A DNA stretch of 64,000 nt from Enterococcus hermanniensis (GCF_001885945.1 NZ_JXKQ01000005.1:62001-126000); one strand, 5' to 3'; shown: positions 34,932 through 45,379, counted from the stretch's first letter. The notes: generated from the sequence alone by a model not told the origin. Numbers and translations: made by a program.

Positions 34932-36391
34932 TTGTTTGGATTAGATAATCGAACGTTACTAAGTAAAGATATTATTGAGATACTAGATCAAGTTGATTAT
35001 GGCCTCTCCGTTGAGGATATCCAAAATAAATTAGGTTACAGCAATCCTGTTACTATTCTTTCAGTCTGCAAAGAAATTACAGCTGTTATCAAAAAAAACT
35101 ATATACATAATCATTATCAGCTTGAAATTGATAATTCCAAACGTGGATTATTTGAATTGAAACGTTATTCTACAAATCTACAAAGTCTGTATAAAGAAAT
35201 TTTTTCCAAAGATATCGCCTATGATATTTTGATGGTTTTGATACAGAAACGATCGATTTCTAGCGAAAAAATTTGTCAAACGTATAATATTAGTCGTTCT
35301 ACTTTACAGAGAAAAATCAAAGCAATCAATAAAGAAATTGCAGATTTCCAAGTCTACATTACCTGTTCAGAAAGGATCCAATTTAAATCTGATGAATTGC
35401 TTATTCGTTCCTTCTCTTATTTCTTTTTTTGGAGCATGCATCGTGAATTAGATAATACCTTTTGGTTTCCAGAAGGTGAGCAACACCTCTTTAATGCTAA
35501 ACGGATTTTGGACTATCTTGGCTGTGCATTTGATCCAATAAAAAGTCGTTCATTGGCTTTATGGATTCAATTTTTTTCTATTGGGATCGCTAAAAAGAAG
35601 ACCTTGAATTTTTCAGCTGAAAAATTACAATTCTTAGAAAGCTGTCAAATTCCTGAATGTCCCGATTTTTTAACAGCTTGGAGCAACCTTGAATGGCGGA
35701 CATTAGTTGGTGTGATTTATGTCTCTAACGTTTATGAATATGAATTAGTTTTTCAAATCGAAGCTGTCGAACCCTTTCTCTCTGCAGGGGATTTATGCTA
35801 TGAGGACTTTGAAAGAGCTGCTGAAAAACAGTTTTCTTCTATCTCCTCTTATGAAAAGACAAAAATCCAGCGCGAAATTGCCCGCTATCAATTATTAAAT
35901 TTATTTATCAATCCACAAGCAAAAAAAGTTTACGTGCGATTACAAATCATGTATTAAGTTTTGATTTTCTTAAACAAAATTATCCTACTTATTGGGAGAA
36001 ATATGCGTATTTTTGGAATGACTTAAAGAATAGTTTGCGTATGGATGAACAACATTCTTATATGCGCTATCTTTGTTTAACTATCTGTTTAGCTATCTTT
36101 CCTTTGAAAGACTATTTGCCAGAAATTAAGATCCATCTGACATCTGATGTAGATTCGGCCTATAAAAACTATCTAAAACAAGCAATTGCTTTACACTTTA
36201 AAAATTTCTACTCCTTACATTTCATTGATAATTTTAAACAAGCAGAAATTATCGTTTCAACTTTGCCTTTTCCCAATCAATATTTAACTCCCTCACAAAA
36301 ATCATTAGTAATCCGTGCACAATTGAGTGAGAAAGACTTTGGTGCTCTGGAACAACTACTGAAAAAACATATAAAATCAGGAAAAAGCTAA
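34932..36391 (+). pseudogene. Mga-like regulator interrupted by -1 frameshift at an A7 tract
   Basis: Starts at TTG 34932 after GGAGG. The first frame stops at 35957 after 341 residues. The adjacent frame continues without a stop from the same place to 36391, through SLRAITNHVLSFDFLKQNY and on to the family-like C-terminus. The frames meet at seven A at 35921-35927 (GCAAAAAAAGT). One additional A, or a -1 slip, restores a ~486-residue protein, the same length as the two neighbouring relatives (482 and 480). A winged helix (about 12-55) and an Mga helix-turn-helix (about 95-125) precede the break. The gene may be dead, phase-variable, or rescued by slippage. It is divergent from the polysaccharide cassette and probably regulates it. 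Confidence 0.75.
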
Positions 36392-36444
36392 TAAGCAAGC
36401 TCAATAGCGATGTTTCTTACATCCACTAGTGAGCTTGCTTATTA
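36389..36444. terminator. Nested stem-loop after the Mga-like gene
   Basis: Arms TAATAAGCAAGCTCA (36389-36403) and TGAGCTTGCTTATTA (36430-36444) are exact complements; the 26-base loop holds an inner GATGT/ACATC hairpin. A weak T-rich stretch follows, so it is a probable but atypical terminator. Confidence 0.55.
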
Positions 36445-36449
36445 TGATA

Positions 36450-36590
36450 TTATTTTGATTTTGCCGTCTTACTCCATAAAAGCTTTCGAAAGAATCGAAT
36501 AAATAAAAGAATCAGAATAAAGACAAGAATTGCCAGTCCTAATTGTATTAATCGCTGGTCCTTAACAGATTTTATGACTTGAGTAGCCAC
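36450..36590 (-). CDS. Possible 46-residue membrane peptide
   Basis: A frame from GTG 36590 to TAA 36450 encodes a short hydrophilic start, one strong membrane segment (about 17-32, LGLAILVFILILLFIR) and a basic tail. The start codon is GTG and the ribosome site is weak, so the gene is uncertain. It lies between two Mga-like regulators in the 337-base gap, which otherwise holds only the stem-loop. Confidence 0.35.
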   Translation of the reverse strand: MATQVIKSVKDQRLIQLGLAILVFILILLFIRFFRKLLWSKTAKSK

Positions 36591-36728
36591 CTACAATACT
36601 TTTTCAATTTCTTTATTTTAATGACGATATATTTTATATTACATACTCTTTATCAATAGATACTTCTAGATTAAATCAAAAAAAATATTTTATAAATTAT
36701 TTTTTTTCTCAAATCGATTCCATAAAAA

Positions 36729-38171
36729 TTAAAAAAGATTAACCAAATCTTGCTCTTGGTTATTTATTTGAAAAATATACGTTGGCTTCTTCGTTGCAGA
36801 GATATTTTCGTTATACGTACTTAAGATAACATCAGAATCATTAAAATCTCTATTGCTAGTAGAATACTCAATAAAGTCCAATCGATCTAAAAATAATATA
36901 ATACGTTGGATAGCTAAATAATTAATAACTGGAGTAATCATAACTTGTAGTTTTTTTTCTACTTCTGCTTGATAGTAAGGATAAACTAGTAGCGTTAAAC
37001 TATCTATTAATCCTAGACTAGAGTATTTTATCCATTGGAATGATTCTCGTCTTAAATACGGTTTAAAAAAGAGTTGAATTTGTTTTTTGATAGTTTTAAA
37101 TTCTTTCTGTTTATAGCGTTTATATTCACTGGTCTCATTCAAAGTGAGGCCTAAAAACATTTGCATATTACCATTTATTAAATAATGAATATCCAATATC
37201 CCAAATATATTTACTCTATCTTTAGGCAACAATTTTATTTTATTTTGTAATATTTGTTCTTCCACATAAATAATGAACTTTTGAACTAATTTTACAAATA
37301 CAGGATCGATCTTTTTAAGTTCTTCGAAAAATAATTTTACTCTAAGCAATCTAGGGTCCTCATCAGAAGAATAATAAAATGCAAAAATAAATTGAAACTT
37401 GAAAAGATTAGCTAAATAAACAACTTGATCTTCATCATCTGTAAATTTTCGATGATAGTCATTCAAAATATATGTAAATTCGGGGTATAGATTTTCACAA
37501 CCTTTCACTGGCAACACTAAATAACCTTGGAGTGTTCGAATTTTAGAAATCGCTAAATGAACCACTACTAACTCTTCTGAAATGTTTGACAAATCATAAC
37601 ATCGCAATTGCTTAGACATCCATCTTTCTTGAGTTAGCTTCAAATTGGAATATTCGATATCTTTTCCTAATGAACCAACCCATAGAACTTTCATATAAAG
37701 ATAGCGTATTTTTACCTCACTACCTGTCAAACAAATTTTTGAAAAATTAATTTTTAAGTCCATCTGTTCCACATAATCTTTAAAATCATTTAACGCTCGC
37801 AACGCAGTCGAACGACTGATAAAATGCTCTGTTAAAAATTCTTCAATATGTTCATTTTTATGAAGCAATGACGATAAGACAAATTGATAAGGCAAGCCTC
37901 TATTGATTAAGTACCGCACGTATTCATTAAAATAAATATGTTCAGCTGTTACTACCAATGTATTGGTACTTTGTAATAGCTCTACATTAAATAATTCAGC
38001 GATTTCTGTATTCATTTCAGCAATAAGAACATTGAATTTTGTACGTGAAATTTTAATGTTCTTTTGTATATCAGAATAATGAATTTTAATATCTGGGCGA
38101 TCCATTAAATACGATAAAATCTTCAACTTAGTTCTTGATTGAGAATCCAATAATACATCTTCCAACTCCAT
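36729..38171 (-). CDS. ebpR: EbpR-like Mga/AtxA-family activator of the pilus operon
   Basis: 480 residues, divergent from the pilus genes as ebpR is in E. faecalis, where EbpR activates ebpABC. It has an N-terminal winged helix (about 12-50, with DIQKNIKISRTKFNVLIAEM), a second helix-turn-helix near 110-135 (HFISRSTALRALNDFKDYV), a long helical middle region and a short C-terminal domain. The assignment rests on domain layout and position. GGAGGGA precedes the ATG by nine bases. Known regulation of such proteins includes bicarbonate and carbohydrate signals; nothing in the sequence shows which applies here. Confidence 0.8.
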   Translation of the reverse strand: MELEDVLLDSQSRTKLKILSYLMDRPDIKIHYSDIQKNIKISRTKFNVLIAEMNTEIAELFNVELLQSTNTLVVTAEHIYFNEYVRYLINRGLPYQFVLSSLLHKNEHIEEFLTEHFISRSTALRALNDFKDYVEQMDLKINFSKICLTGSEVKIRYLYMKVLWVGSLGKDIEYSNLKLTQERWMSKQLRCYDLSNISEELVVVHLAISKIRTLQGYLVLPVKGCENLYPEFTYILNDYHRKFTDDEDQVVYLANLFKFQFIFAFYYSSDEDPRLLRVKLFFEELKKIDPVFVKLVQKFIIYVEEQILQNKIKLLPKDRVNIFGILDIHYLINGNMQMFLGLTLNETSEYKRYKQKEFKTIKKQIQLFFKPYLRRESFQWIKYSSLGLIDSLTLLVYPYYQAEVEKKLQVMITPVINYLAIQRIILFLDRLDFIEYSTSNRDFNDSDVILSTYNENISATKKPTYIFQINNQEQDLVNLF

Positions 38172-38544
38172 TCGATCCCTCCTAGTTGATCAAATTTCAT
38201 TAAATAAAATTGAAGTTTTTGAGCAAAACCTAAATTAGTTTTAATTTTTTCATAACTTTATACATCAAATAGTATCATTTTTTTATTTTTTTTTGAATTT
38301 TTTAAACTTACTTTTTATTAGGGATTTTGGATATTTTTTTTGCAAAAAGCCTTCAACGATATGTCTTGACATAAAATTGAATATTGTGAAATATAATTTT
38401 CTTTCATCGCCTTAAGAAATTATTAATAAATATGTTTTGTTTTTAAATGCCTAAACATCAATGAAAAACTTAGTTATTGATTCTTTTATATGTTCCGATT
38501 ATAACTAAAGCAACAGGAGAGTTTGTGAAAAAGGAGGGTGTAAA
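38172..38544. other. Divergent control region between ebpR and ebpA
   Basis: 373 AT-rich bases with no gene. TTGACA at 38366-38371 and TATAAT at 38392-38397 form the best promoter for ebpA. Long T-runs at 38278-38293 and 38333-38341 may give bent DNA suited to an activator. A leader of roughly 140 bases precedes the ebpA start codon. Confidence 0.6.
38366..38397 (+). promoter_or_regulatory. ebpA promoter with a 20-bp spacer
   Basis: Consensus TTGACA and TATAAT are both present, but 20 bases apart instead of 17. That spacing weakens unaided polymerase binding and fits dependence on an activator such as the divergent EbpR-like protein. Confidence 0.55.
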
Positions 38545-41500
38545 TTGAAGAAGAAAGCATATGTTACAAGTTTTTATTTGTTTATTACGCTTGTCACTAT
38601 GTTACTTAATAGTTTTTTAGGGTTGAAGTCTGTATTAGCAAATGATTTTTCAATTATTTTTAACAATGAACAGTTGGTACTCAAAAAAAAGGTTACTTCG
38701 ACTGCTAATGATACGAACTGGCAAATCGAATATCAAAAAACCGAAGGAAAAATCGCCTTTCAATTTATTGATGATACTGGTCAAATAATTTTGCCGCAAA
38801 ATTCGACTAATTTTGAATCTACTCAAGACAAATGGATGATGGAAAAAACAATTAAAAATACTGGTGTATTTAACTTTACAACAACCAGTAGTACCAAAGA
38901 AATTAAATTATACGCAAAAATCTACCAAACAAATTCAGATAAAGAAAGTATTATTTTTCAAATTACTGATCCACTACTCATAAAATCTGATATCACTGAA
39001 CAAGCAAACTCTATAACAGATACTACGAAAAAGATACAGCAATCTTCTACTTCAAGTGCTAATACAACAACTTCTAGCTCTGTAGAAGATACTACTATCA
39101 GTAGCGAACAGCCAAAAGCAGCTCTGAAAGCTACGGCTGCCGCACAGGTTTTAGCTATTCCTCTAAGTGGTACTGTTTCTAACTCTGATCCTTTTGCTTA
39201 TACACAAAACAGTACAGGAAATTTTTTAACCAATTCAACAAACTCATATACTAATAACCTGACGTCTGAGTACATTAAAAATTATACTTTTAACCGCTCC
39301 TTAACTGAAGGTACTTCGACAGTAAAGAATATTTTTTCAAGTGGTAGTCTAACATTTGAAAATGGGTATCATGATTACGATGATGTCTTATTAAAAAAGA
39401 CGATCTCACCTACAAGTGATCCAACACAATTTAATATCCAGCTAGATATGATCGGTAAAGCTCTAGTTAACCGACAAAAAGTTGATGTTATTTTTGTAAT
39501 CGATAAATCATCCTCTATGAATGATCGCTTAGGATCTTCTGGATCACGTTGGGACACCGCTCAAACAGCTTTGAAAAATTTTGCTGATAATCTATTGAAT
39601 TCTTCTAATAATGACACAATTCGCATGGCCTTAGCTAGTTTCGGCTCTGTTGAAAAAGTTCCTTTTGCTGATATTGCCAAATTTAATAATAGTTTCTTTA
39701 TCAATAACTCTACCACATATAAAGATCATCCATTATTGAACCAAAAACCAGGGATCGACTCTAGCACTGGATCGGGAACACCAACTTACCTTGGACTAGA
39801 CGCAGCTTATGCGCTAGCTACTAATACCCAATTTGGTAGTCGTACTGATGCTGCTAAGGTTGTTATCATGTTAACAGACGGCGAACCAACTTATACGACA
39901 AATGATACTTATTCATCCTTGACTAATCGTATTCTAGATCTACCTACGACAAGCTCCACAACTAAAAATCGTTACTCTGCACAACGAACAAATGGAACGT
40001 CTACCATTAACTATTTTTCAGGAAATGGCAGTAATGATCAATCAGACAGTACGATCTCTTATGTAAATCAACGAAACAATTCTTCATTATTTCAAAATAT
40101 CAAAAAATATTCAATTGGTTATATAACTGGAACTAATAACGTCTTAAAAACAATCGGAACAGATGGCACTTATACAGCTAATAATGAAAATCAACTAACA
40201 ACGATTCTTAATAGCTTATCCACAGCACTTACCGCCACAATTCAAAATGCTACTTTGTCAGACCCGTTAAGTGCGTTTGTCGACCTTATCAATACACCAA
40301 CGATTCAAGCATTGAGCCTAGTAGCTAATTCATTGAATTTAATTGCAGAAAATAGCTTGAATTATCCAGCTTATGCTGATCAAGTTCAAAAAAATTTTAG
40401 TCCGAGCCAACTTCAACTATCTAATATCAATTTAGGAAGTGATAATGCTACTCGCCAAGGGTTACGCTTGAATTATAAGGTTCAGCTCAAGGAAGCATAT
40501 CGTGATAATTTATTTTATCCAACAAATGGGATGACAGTTTTAACTAATCAATTAAATAATGCTGCTACTTACTATCACTTTGCTATTCCATCCGCTCGTG
40601 TCCCTAAAAAAACCATCGACTTGCAAGTCAAGAAAACGTGGGATGACAGCCAAAATAAATGGGGATTGCGAAAAGCTATTACTTTCCAATTACAACAAAA
40701 AATTGGAACTACTTGGACCAATGTCAGTGGACAAAGTAAAACACTTCCTGCAACTACTACCAACTGGTCAACTAGCTTTTCTAATTTGCAACAATATCAA
40801 AATGGAATCGCTATTGATTATCGAGTAATAGAAACTTCCGAAAGCAATGAATTTATTAGTGGGTATGAGAAGCCCGTCTACTCCCCTACATCAACTACAG
40901 CTGGAGCTACGTTAGAAGTAATAAATACATTGAAAACAACTTTTATCACATTAAAAAAATTCCAACCAGATGGGGAGACGCCTTTAGCAAATGCTAAATT
41001 TGGACTTTATTTAAAAAACAAACCACAGACGATGCTTCAAGAAGCTACTTCTACGACTGAAGGTAACGTGGTACTATCCGACTTACCCATTGGTAGTTAC
41101 CTTTTGAAAGAAATAACTGCCCCCAATGGCTATTCTCTTATGAACGATCTAAATTTTGTTATCAGCCAGAATACACAAGGAGAGCTAGTAATTGATGGAC
41201 TTCCCACAGAGAACAAGTTAATTAACCAACTAAAAGATTTTAAATTTAGCTTTACTAAAACTTCAACGACCGGAACTGCATTAAGCGGTGCTACTTTTGA
41301 ACTTTCACAAAATGGTACTGTTTTAGAAACGAGTACTTCTACTAAGGATGGAACAGTAAGCTTTTCTAAAGAATTGCGTCCGGGGCAATATAATTTGAAA
41401 GAAACACAAGCGCCGGCAGGATACAGTACACCCACTAATCAATGGACATTAACCATTGACCAAAAACAAAATGTAACGATAAAAAATCAAACACAAGAAA

Positions 41501-42021
41501 TTATCTACAATCAAAAAGCTCTTTTCGATACTGAAAAAAACAGCTGGATAATCAAAGATTTTAAACTGACAAATCAATTGAATGATTTTACTTTAAAAGT
41601 TTTGAAAAAAGATTCTTTTGGAAATTCATTGAATGGCGCAGTATTCAAACTGACTGGTCCTAATCAATATTCAAAAATAATTACTGGTGAACAAGCAACC
41701 TTTGAATTCATTGGTTTAAATCCAGGAACTTATAGTTTGAGTGAAATAAAAACACCTGAAGGTTATCAATCGTTAAAAGATAGCGTCACTATCTTCATTG
41801 ATACCAGCGGAAAAGTAGTCATTGATCAGAAAGAACTCCCGTCTGTTTTATCGAAAAATGGAAATATTATTCAACTAGAAATTACCAATCAAGTACTCAT
41901 GCCTTTACCAAAAACTGGTGGTATCGGATTGCTTCCCTTCATATTGATTGGTTTCATTACTGCTGCTACTTTTGGAACAGCTCTCTTTATACGAAGGGTT
42001 GGTGATCATAATGAAAACTAA
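38545..42021 (+). CDS. ebpA: Pilus tip adhesin, EbpA-like
   Basis: 1158 residues from TTG 38545 with AAGGAGGG upstream. A signal peptide (about 1-31) is followed by a Ser/Thr-rich region, a von Willebrand A domain from about 313 with the metal-site motif DKSSS at 320-324 and TDGEP further on, then four Cna-B/SpaA-type domains from about 690 (VKKTWDDS, TLKKFQPDGETPLANAKFGLYL and repeats). The cell-wall signal LPKTG is at 1121-1125, followed by a hydrophobic stretch and basic tail. By family it is the minor tip adhesin of an Ebp-type pilus. The stop overlaps the ebpB start by 11 bases. Confidence 0.93.
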   Translation: MKKKAYVTSFYLFITLVTMLLNSFLGLKSVLANDFSIIFNNEQLVLKKKVTSTANDTNWQIEYQKTEGKIAFQFIDDTGQIILPQNSTNFESTQDKWMMEKTIKNTGVFNFTTTSSTKEIKLYAKIYQTNSDKESIIFQITDPLLIKSDITEQANSITDTTKKIQQSSTSSANTTTSSSVEDTTISSEQPKAALKATAAAQVLAIPLSGTVSNSDPFAYTQNSTGNFLTNSTNSYTNNLTSEYIKNYTFNRSLTEGTSTVKNIFSSGSLTFENGYHDYDDVLLKKTISPTSDPTQFNIQLDMIGKALVNRQKVDVIFVIDKSSSMNDRLGSSGSRWDTAQTALKNFADNLLNSSNNDTIRMALASFGSVEKVPFADIAKFNNSFFINNSTTYKDHPLLNQKPGIDSSTGSGTPTYLGLDAAYALATNTQFGSRTDAAKVVIMLTDGEPTYTTNDTYSSLTNRILDLPTTSSTTKNRYSAQRTNGTSTINYFSGNGSNDQSDSTISYVNQRNNSSLFQNIKKYSIGYITGTNNVLKTIGTDGTYTANNENQLTTILNSLSTALTATIQNATLSDPLSAFVDLINTPTIQALSLVANSLNLIAENSLNYPAYADQVQKNFSPSQLQLSNINLGSDNATRQGLRLNYKVQLKEAYRDNLFYPTNGMTVLTNQLNNAATYYHFAIPSARVPKKTIDLQVKKTWDDSQNKWGLRKAITFQLQQKIGTTWTNVSGQSKTLPATTTNWSTSFSNLQQYQNGIAIDYRVIETSESNEFISGYEKPVYSPTSTTAGATLEVINTLKTTFITLKKFQPDGETPLANAKFGLYLKNKPQTMLQEATSTTEGNVVLSDLPIGSYLLKEITAPNGYSLMNDLNFVISQNTQGELVIDGLPTENKLINQLKDFKFSFTKTSTTGTALSGATFELSQNGTVLETSTSTKDGTVSFSKELRPGQYNLKETQAPAGYSTPTNQWTLTIDQKQNVTIKNQTQEIIYNQKALFDTEKNSWIIKDFKLTNQLNDFTLKVLKKDSFGNSLNGAVFKLTGPNQYSKIITGEQATFEFIGLNPGTYSLSEIKTPEGYQSLKDSVTIFIDTSGKVVIDQKELPSVLSKNGNIIQLEITNQVLMPLPKTGGIGLLPFILIGFITAATFGTALFIRRVGDHNEN

Positions 42022-43517
42022 GCTAATTTTCAGCTTACTATTTCTAGTGGCTTTCATCACGACCCTCATGCATCTACAAACTGTCCATGCAGAAGAAAAG
42101 CAAACAATTATTGTCAGTAGTTTAAAATTTGAAGATACAAAAGATCTTCAAATACAATCAAGCCCTGGAAAGCCTATATCAGCTTTAACTAAATTTACAG
42201 GAATTAACAATAAGAAGTTTCAGCTTTATGACGTAACTGATCTTTTTGTTAGCTTCAGACAAGCAAATTCAGCTATCAATGACTCAACGCTAGATACAAA
42301 ATTCATCGCTAGCTTGACTAAAGATCAATTAGCAACGCATTCTTTCATTTCGAATACTACACAAACCACTACTTATGGCGATGGAACAATGGTTTTCAAT
42401 GTCATTAAGGAAGACGAACAAGGCTATCACGTCTATCTATTAAAAGAAATTGGTAATGGTGATATTAGTTCTCCTATGCTGATTCGCTTACCAGTAATAG
42501 ATCAAGGAAATGAACTAAACCCTATCTATTTATATACAAAAAATGTGATAAAAGTAGATCCTGTTTTCAAACCAGAATTAATAAAAACAATCAATGATAA
42601 AAAAGATAGTTATACATTTGGTGATGATATCGTTTATTCTGTTGATTTCACTATTCCTTCAACCGTTGAGCAGGCAAAAAGTGTGGAACTCTTGGATACG
42701 TATGATCGAGGTTTACAAAAAAAATCACTTACTAAACTTTCTATAGATGGGCAATTAGTACCCAATGATTTGTATACTGAACGAGTAAGTGATCAACACA
42801 CGAGTTACTCATTTAAGCCTTCATCACTAACAAAGTATATCGGAAAAACTTTGACCCTTGAGTATACATTGCAATTAATCAATAGCACTGTTGAAAAAAC
42901 ACAGTATAACAACACCATTAAATTAATGATTTCAGAAAAAGAAATTTTAAGGGATCACGAAACCATCTCAACCGGTGGAAAACACTTCAAAAAAATTGAC
43001 TTAGCCACAAAAAAACCACTGGCTGATGCGAGTTTTTATCTCACAAATGAAACTGGACAAATATCAAGGCTATCATTGGCAATCAGAGATTGCCCAGGCC
43101 CATTTTCTTACTTCTAATCAAAACGGGGATTTTAAAATCAATGGATTGGCTTACGGCAACTATGCCCTTAACGAAATCAAGCCTCCTAAAGGCTATGTAA
43201 TAAATCAAGAACCTATCCCTTTTGAAATTGCAAAAGGAACATTCGAACAATCACCAATTCAGGCTTTAGAAATTGTCAATAAAGCATCTACGAAAGATAC
43301 AACGACGAGTTCTGACAAAATGATTCCTATCGAACAGTCAGCCAGTCCGCGTAACCCAAATAACTCTCTCAGCTCTGAAATTTTAGGTATCACCCCAACA
43401 ACACTCAAAAAATACGTTGCTACTGGGGAAAAAATATCAACTTGGATTACTATTTTAGGTTTACTATTGTTGTTCACTATTGCTTTGATTTGGAAAAAAA
43501 GGAGTGGAATAAAATGA
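42011..43517 (+). pseudogene. ebpB: Minor pilin EbpB-like, broken by a frameshift
   Basis: Starts at ATG 42011. The first frame has a signal peptide and runs to 43117, ending in out-of-frame residues after TNETGQ. The next frame picks up the pilin sequence with KYQGYHWQSEIAQAHFL and goes on to 43517, including the Cna-B E-box-like NEIKPPKGYV. A one-base insertion (or two-base loss) between about 43040 and 43056 explains it; together the frames would give about 501 residues. No long homopolymer is there, so slippage is unlikely. The C-terminus has YVATGE, a hydrophobic stretch and KKR, but no LPxTG, so the sorting signal is degenerate. A sequencing error could also cause the break. Confidence 0.8.
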
Positions 43518-45379
43518 ATGTACAAACGAAAAAGTTAAATTTGTTACCTCTATTATTATTATTCATCCCATTGTTAGTTTTGGTAGGCAAACCAATCGTC
43601 GGTCATGCAACAGTCACTGGAAATACCCAACAAATTACTTTAAGGAAACTCGTCTTTGATACACTACCTACAGAACAAAAAAATACTGGTGATTTAATGG
43701 AGTGGGAAAATAGTACCCCATTAGCTGGTGCCGGTTTTACTGCTTATGATGTAACAGCGGATTATTGGGCAGTCTATGATCAAACGTCGGGAAATAAAGA
43801 TGCCAAAGAAGCCGCTGCTATTGCCGCAGTCAAAAATATTTCTACTGTAGGTAAAGCATCCGTTGTTTTCCCTAACACAAATACTGGAGGAACTACGACA
43901 TTAAATCTACCCGTAGTTTCAAATAATAAAAACGCCATTTATTTATTCAAAGAAACAACAACTCCTGCTGGCGCAAATGCGGAGAAATCTGTCCCGTTTG
44001 TCTTAGGACTACCCGTAGTAAATGCAGATGGTACAAATAAATCCACTGTTTATTTGTATCCAAAAAATGAATATAAACCTACTAGTTTAACTTTTAAAAA
44101 GTATGGTGTTGGACTAAATAGCACTGGGAATATGGAAGATCCCAAACCTTTAGCAAACGCTCAATTTATCCTAAAAGAAAAAGATGGTAGTTATTACAAT
44201 ACTACTTCTGGAAAATTTGATGCTACAGCCGAGAATGCTTCAAAATTTACTTCCGGTAGCGATGGCAGTGTTACAGCTGCAAACTTGATTTTAAAAGCAC
44301 CTAGTACTTATGAATTTTATGAAGTAGACTCTACTATCGCCACAAGCGCTAGTCAGTCTGCTACTGAAACAACAGAAAAATATCATTACAGTAAAAATCC
44401 AGTCGTCACAGCAAAAACTGTTCGTGATCCTTCAACATCCATCTTAAGTGTCACGTATGACTATTACGATAAAGCATTTAACAAACAATTGGATAAAAAG
44501 AGTGCTGAAGCCTATAACTATTTAGTTCCCCAGCCTAAAAAAACTGTAGATATTCCTGACGCAGATATCGGACAAGAGGTCACTTACACATTGACACAAC
44601 AAATTCCATTAGATATTCAGCAATATACTAAATTTGGATTTATCGATACTAAAAGTGCTTCTCTATCTTTGGGATCTTCAGATGCAGATATTTTAAATTC
44701 ATTGAAAATCGATGGAAATGCAGTCACAGGAGTCTCTCCAACTATTATTAAAGCTGGAAATATGATCACCATCAATTTTTCTCCAGAACAATTAGCTAGT
44801 TATGCGGGAAAGACAATCACGTTAAACTTAAAAATGAAGATTTTACCCGAAGCTGCGTTGAGTACAGAATTGCCTAACACACTAGAATTCGATAACAATT
44901 TTAAAATTAAAAATTCAAAAGTGGCAATCAAAACTTATGGTAAAACATTTAATAAGATTGATGCAGATACAAAAAAACCTTTAGTAGGTGCAAAATTTGT
45001 AATTAAAAAAGGCGATTTGTTCCTTAAAAATACGAATGGGGAAATCAGTTGGGTAGCATCCCAATCAGATGCTACCATCCTCACTTCTGATGCTAACGGT
45101 TTAATTTCAGTCAAAGGACTTGCACAAAAAAATGGCAATACAACAATCAATTACGCCCTAGTCGAAACAGCTGCGCCGGAAGGCTATGTTATCTCTACTA
45201 AATCAGTACATTTCAATGCAGATGATGGCACGATTATTTTAGAAGTAGCCAATAAACTTAGTGGAAGCTTACCAATCACAGGTGGTATTGGACTTATCGC
45301 CTTCATTGTTTCTGGTCTTGCTGTAGCAGGTATTTCATTTATCTACTATTTAAAACGTCGGAAAGAATTCAATAACTAA
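43514..45379 (+). CDS. ebpC: Major pilin, EbpC-like
   Basis: 621 residues from ATG 43514, eight bases after GGAG; the ATG overlaps the ebpB stop as ATGA. A signal peptide ends near 35. The pilin motif YPKN gives the linking lysine K184 (VYLYPKNEYKP), followed by Cna-B-type domains with an E-box (YALVETAAPEGYV) near the C-terminus. The sorting signal LPITG is at 586-590, then a membrane segment and RRK tail. The pilus-specific sortase would join the LPITG threonine of one subunit to the lysine of the next to build the shaft. A terminator follows. Confidence 0.95.
   Translation: MNVQTKKLNLLPLLLLFIPLLVLVGKPIVGHATVTGNTQQITLRKLVFDTLPTEQKNTGDLMEWENSTPLAGAGFTAYDVTADYWAVYDQTSGNKDAKEAAAIAAVKNISTVGKASVVFPNTNTGGTTTLNLPVVSNNKNAIYLFKETTTPAGANAEKSVPFVLGLPVVNADGTNKSTVYLYPKNEYKPTSLTFKKYGVGLNSTGNMEDPKPLANAQFILKEKDGSYYNTTSGKFDATAENASKFTSGSDGSVTAANLILKAPSTYEFYEVDSTIATSASQSATETTEKYHYSKNPVVTAKTVRDPSTSILSVTYDYYDKAFNKQLDKKSAEAYNYLVPQPKKTVDIPDADIGQEVTYTLTQQIPLDIQQYTKFGFIDTKSASLSLGSSDADILNSLKIDGNAVTGVSPTIIKAGNMITINFSPEQLASYAGKTITLNLKMKILPEAALSTELPNTLEFDNNFKIKNSKVAIKTYGKTFNKIDADTKKPLVGAKFVIKKGDLFLKNTNGEISWVASQSDATILTSDANGLISVKGLAQKNGNTTINYALVETAAPEGYVISTKSVHFNADDGTIILEVANKLSGSLPITGGIGLIAFIVSGLAVAGISFIYYLKRRKEFNN

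Noticed and set aside
36035-36391. Independent 118-residue gene after the Mga-like gene
   Set aside because: The same frame is open leftwards to the A7 tract and encodes family-like sequence, so it is the 3' part of the split regulator.
40575-40763. Short antisense frames within the pilus genes
   Set aside because: Shadows of low-complexity Thr/Asn-rich coding sequence without start signals.
43026-43517. Independent second gene within ebpB
   Set aside because: Its first residues are out-of-frame ebpB sequence, there is no ribosome site, and the rest continues the pilin sequence; it is the 3' part of a frameshifted gene.
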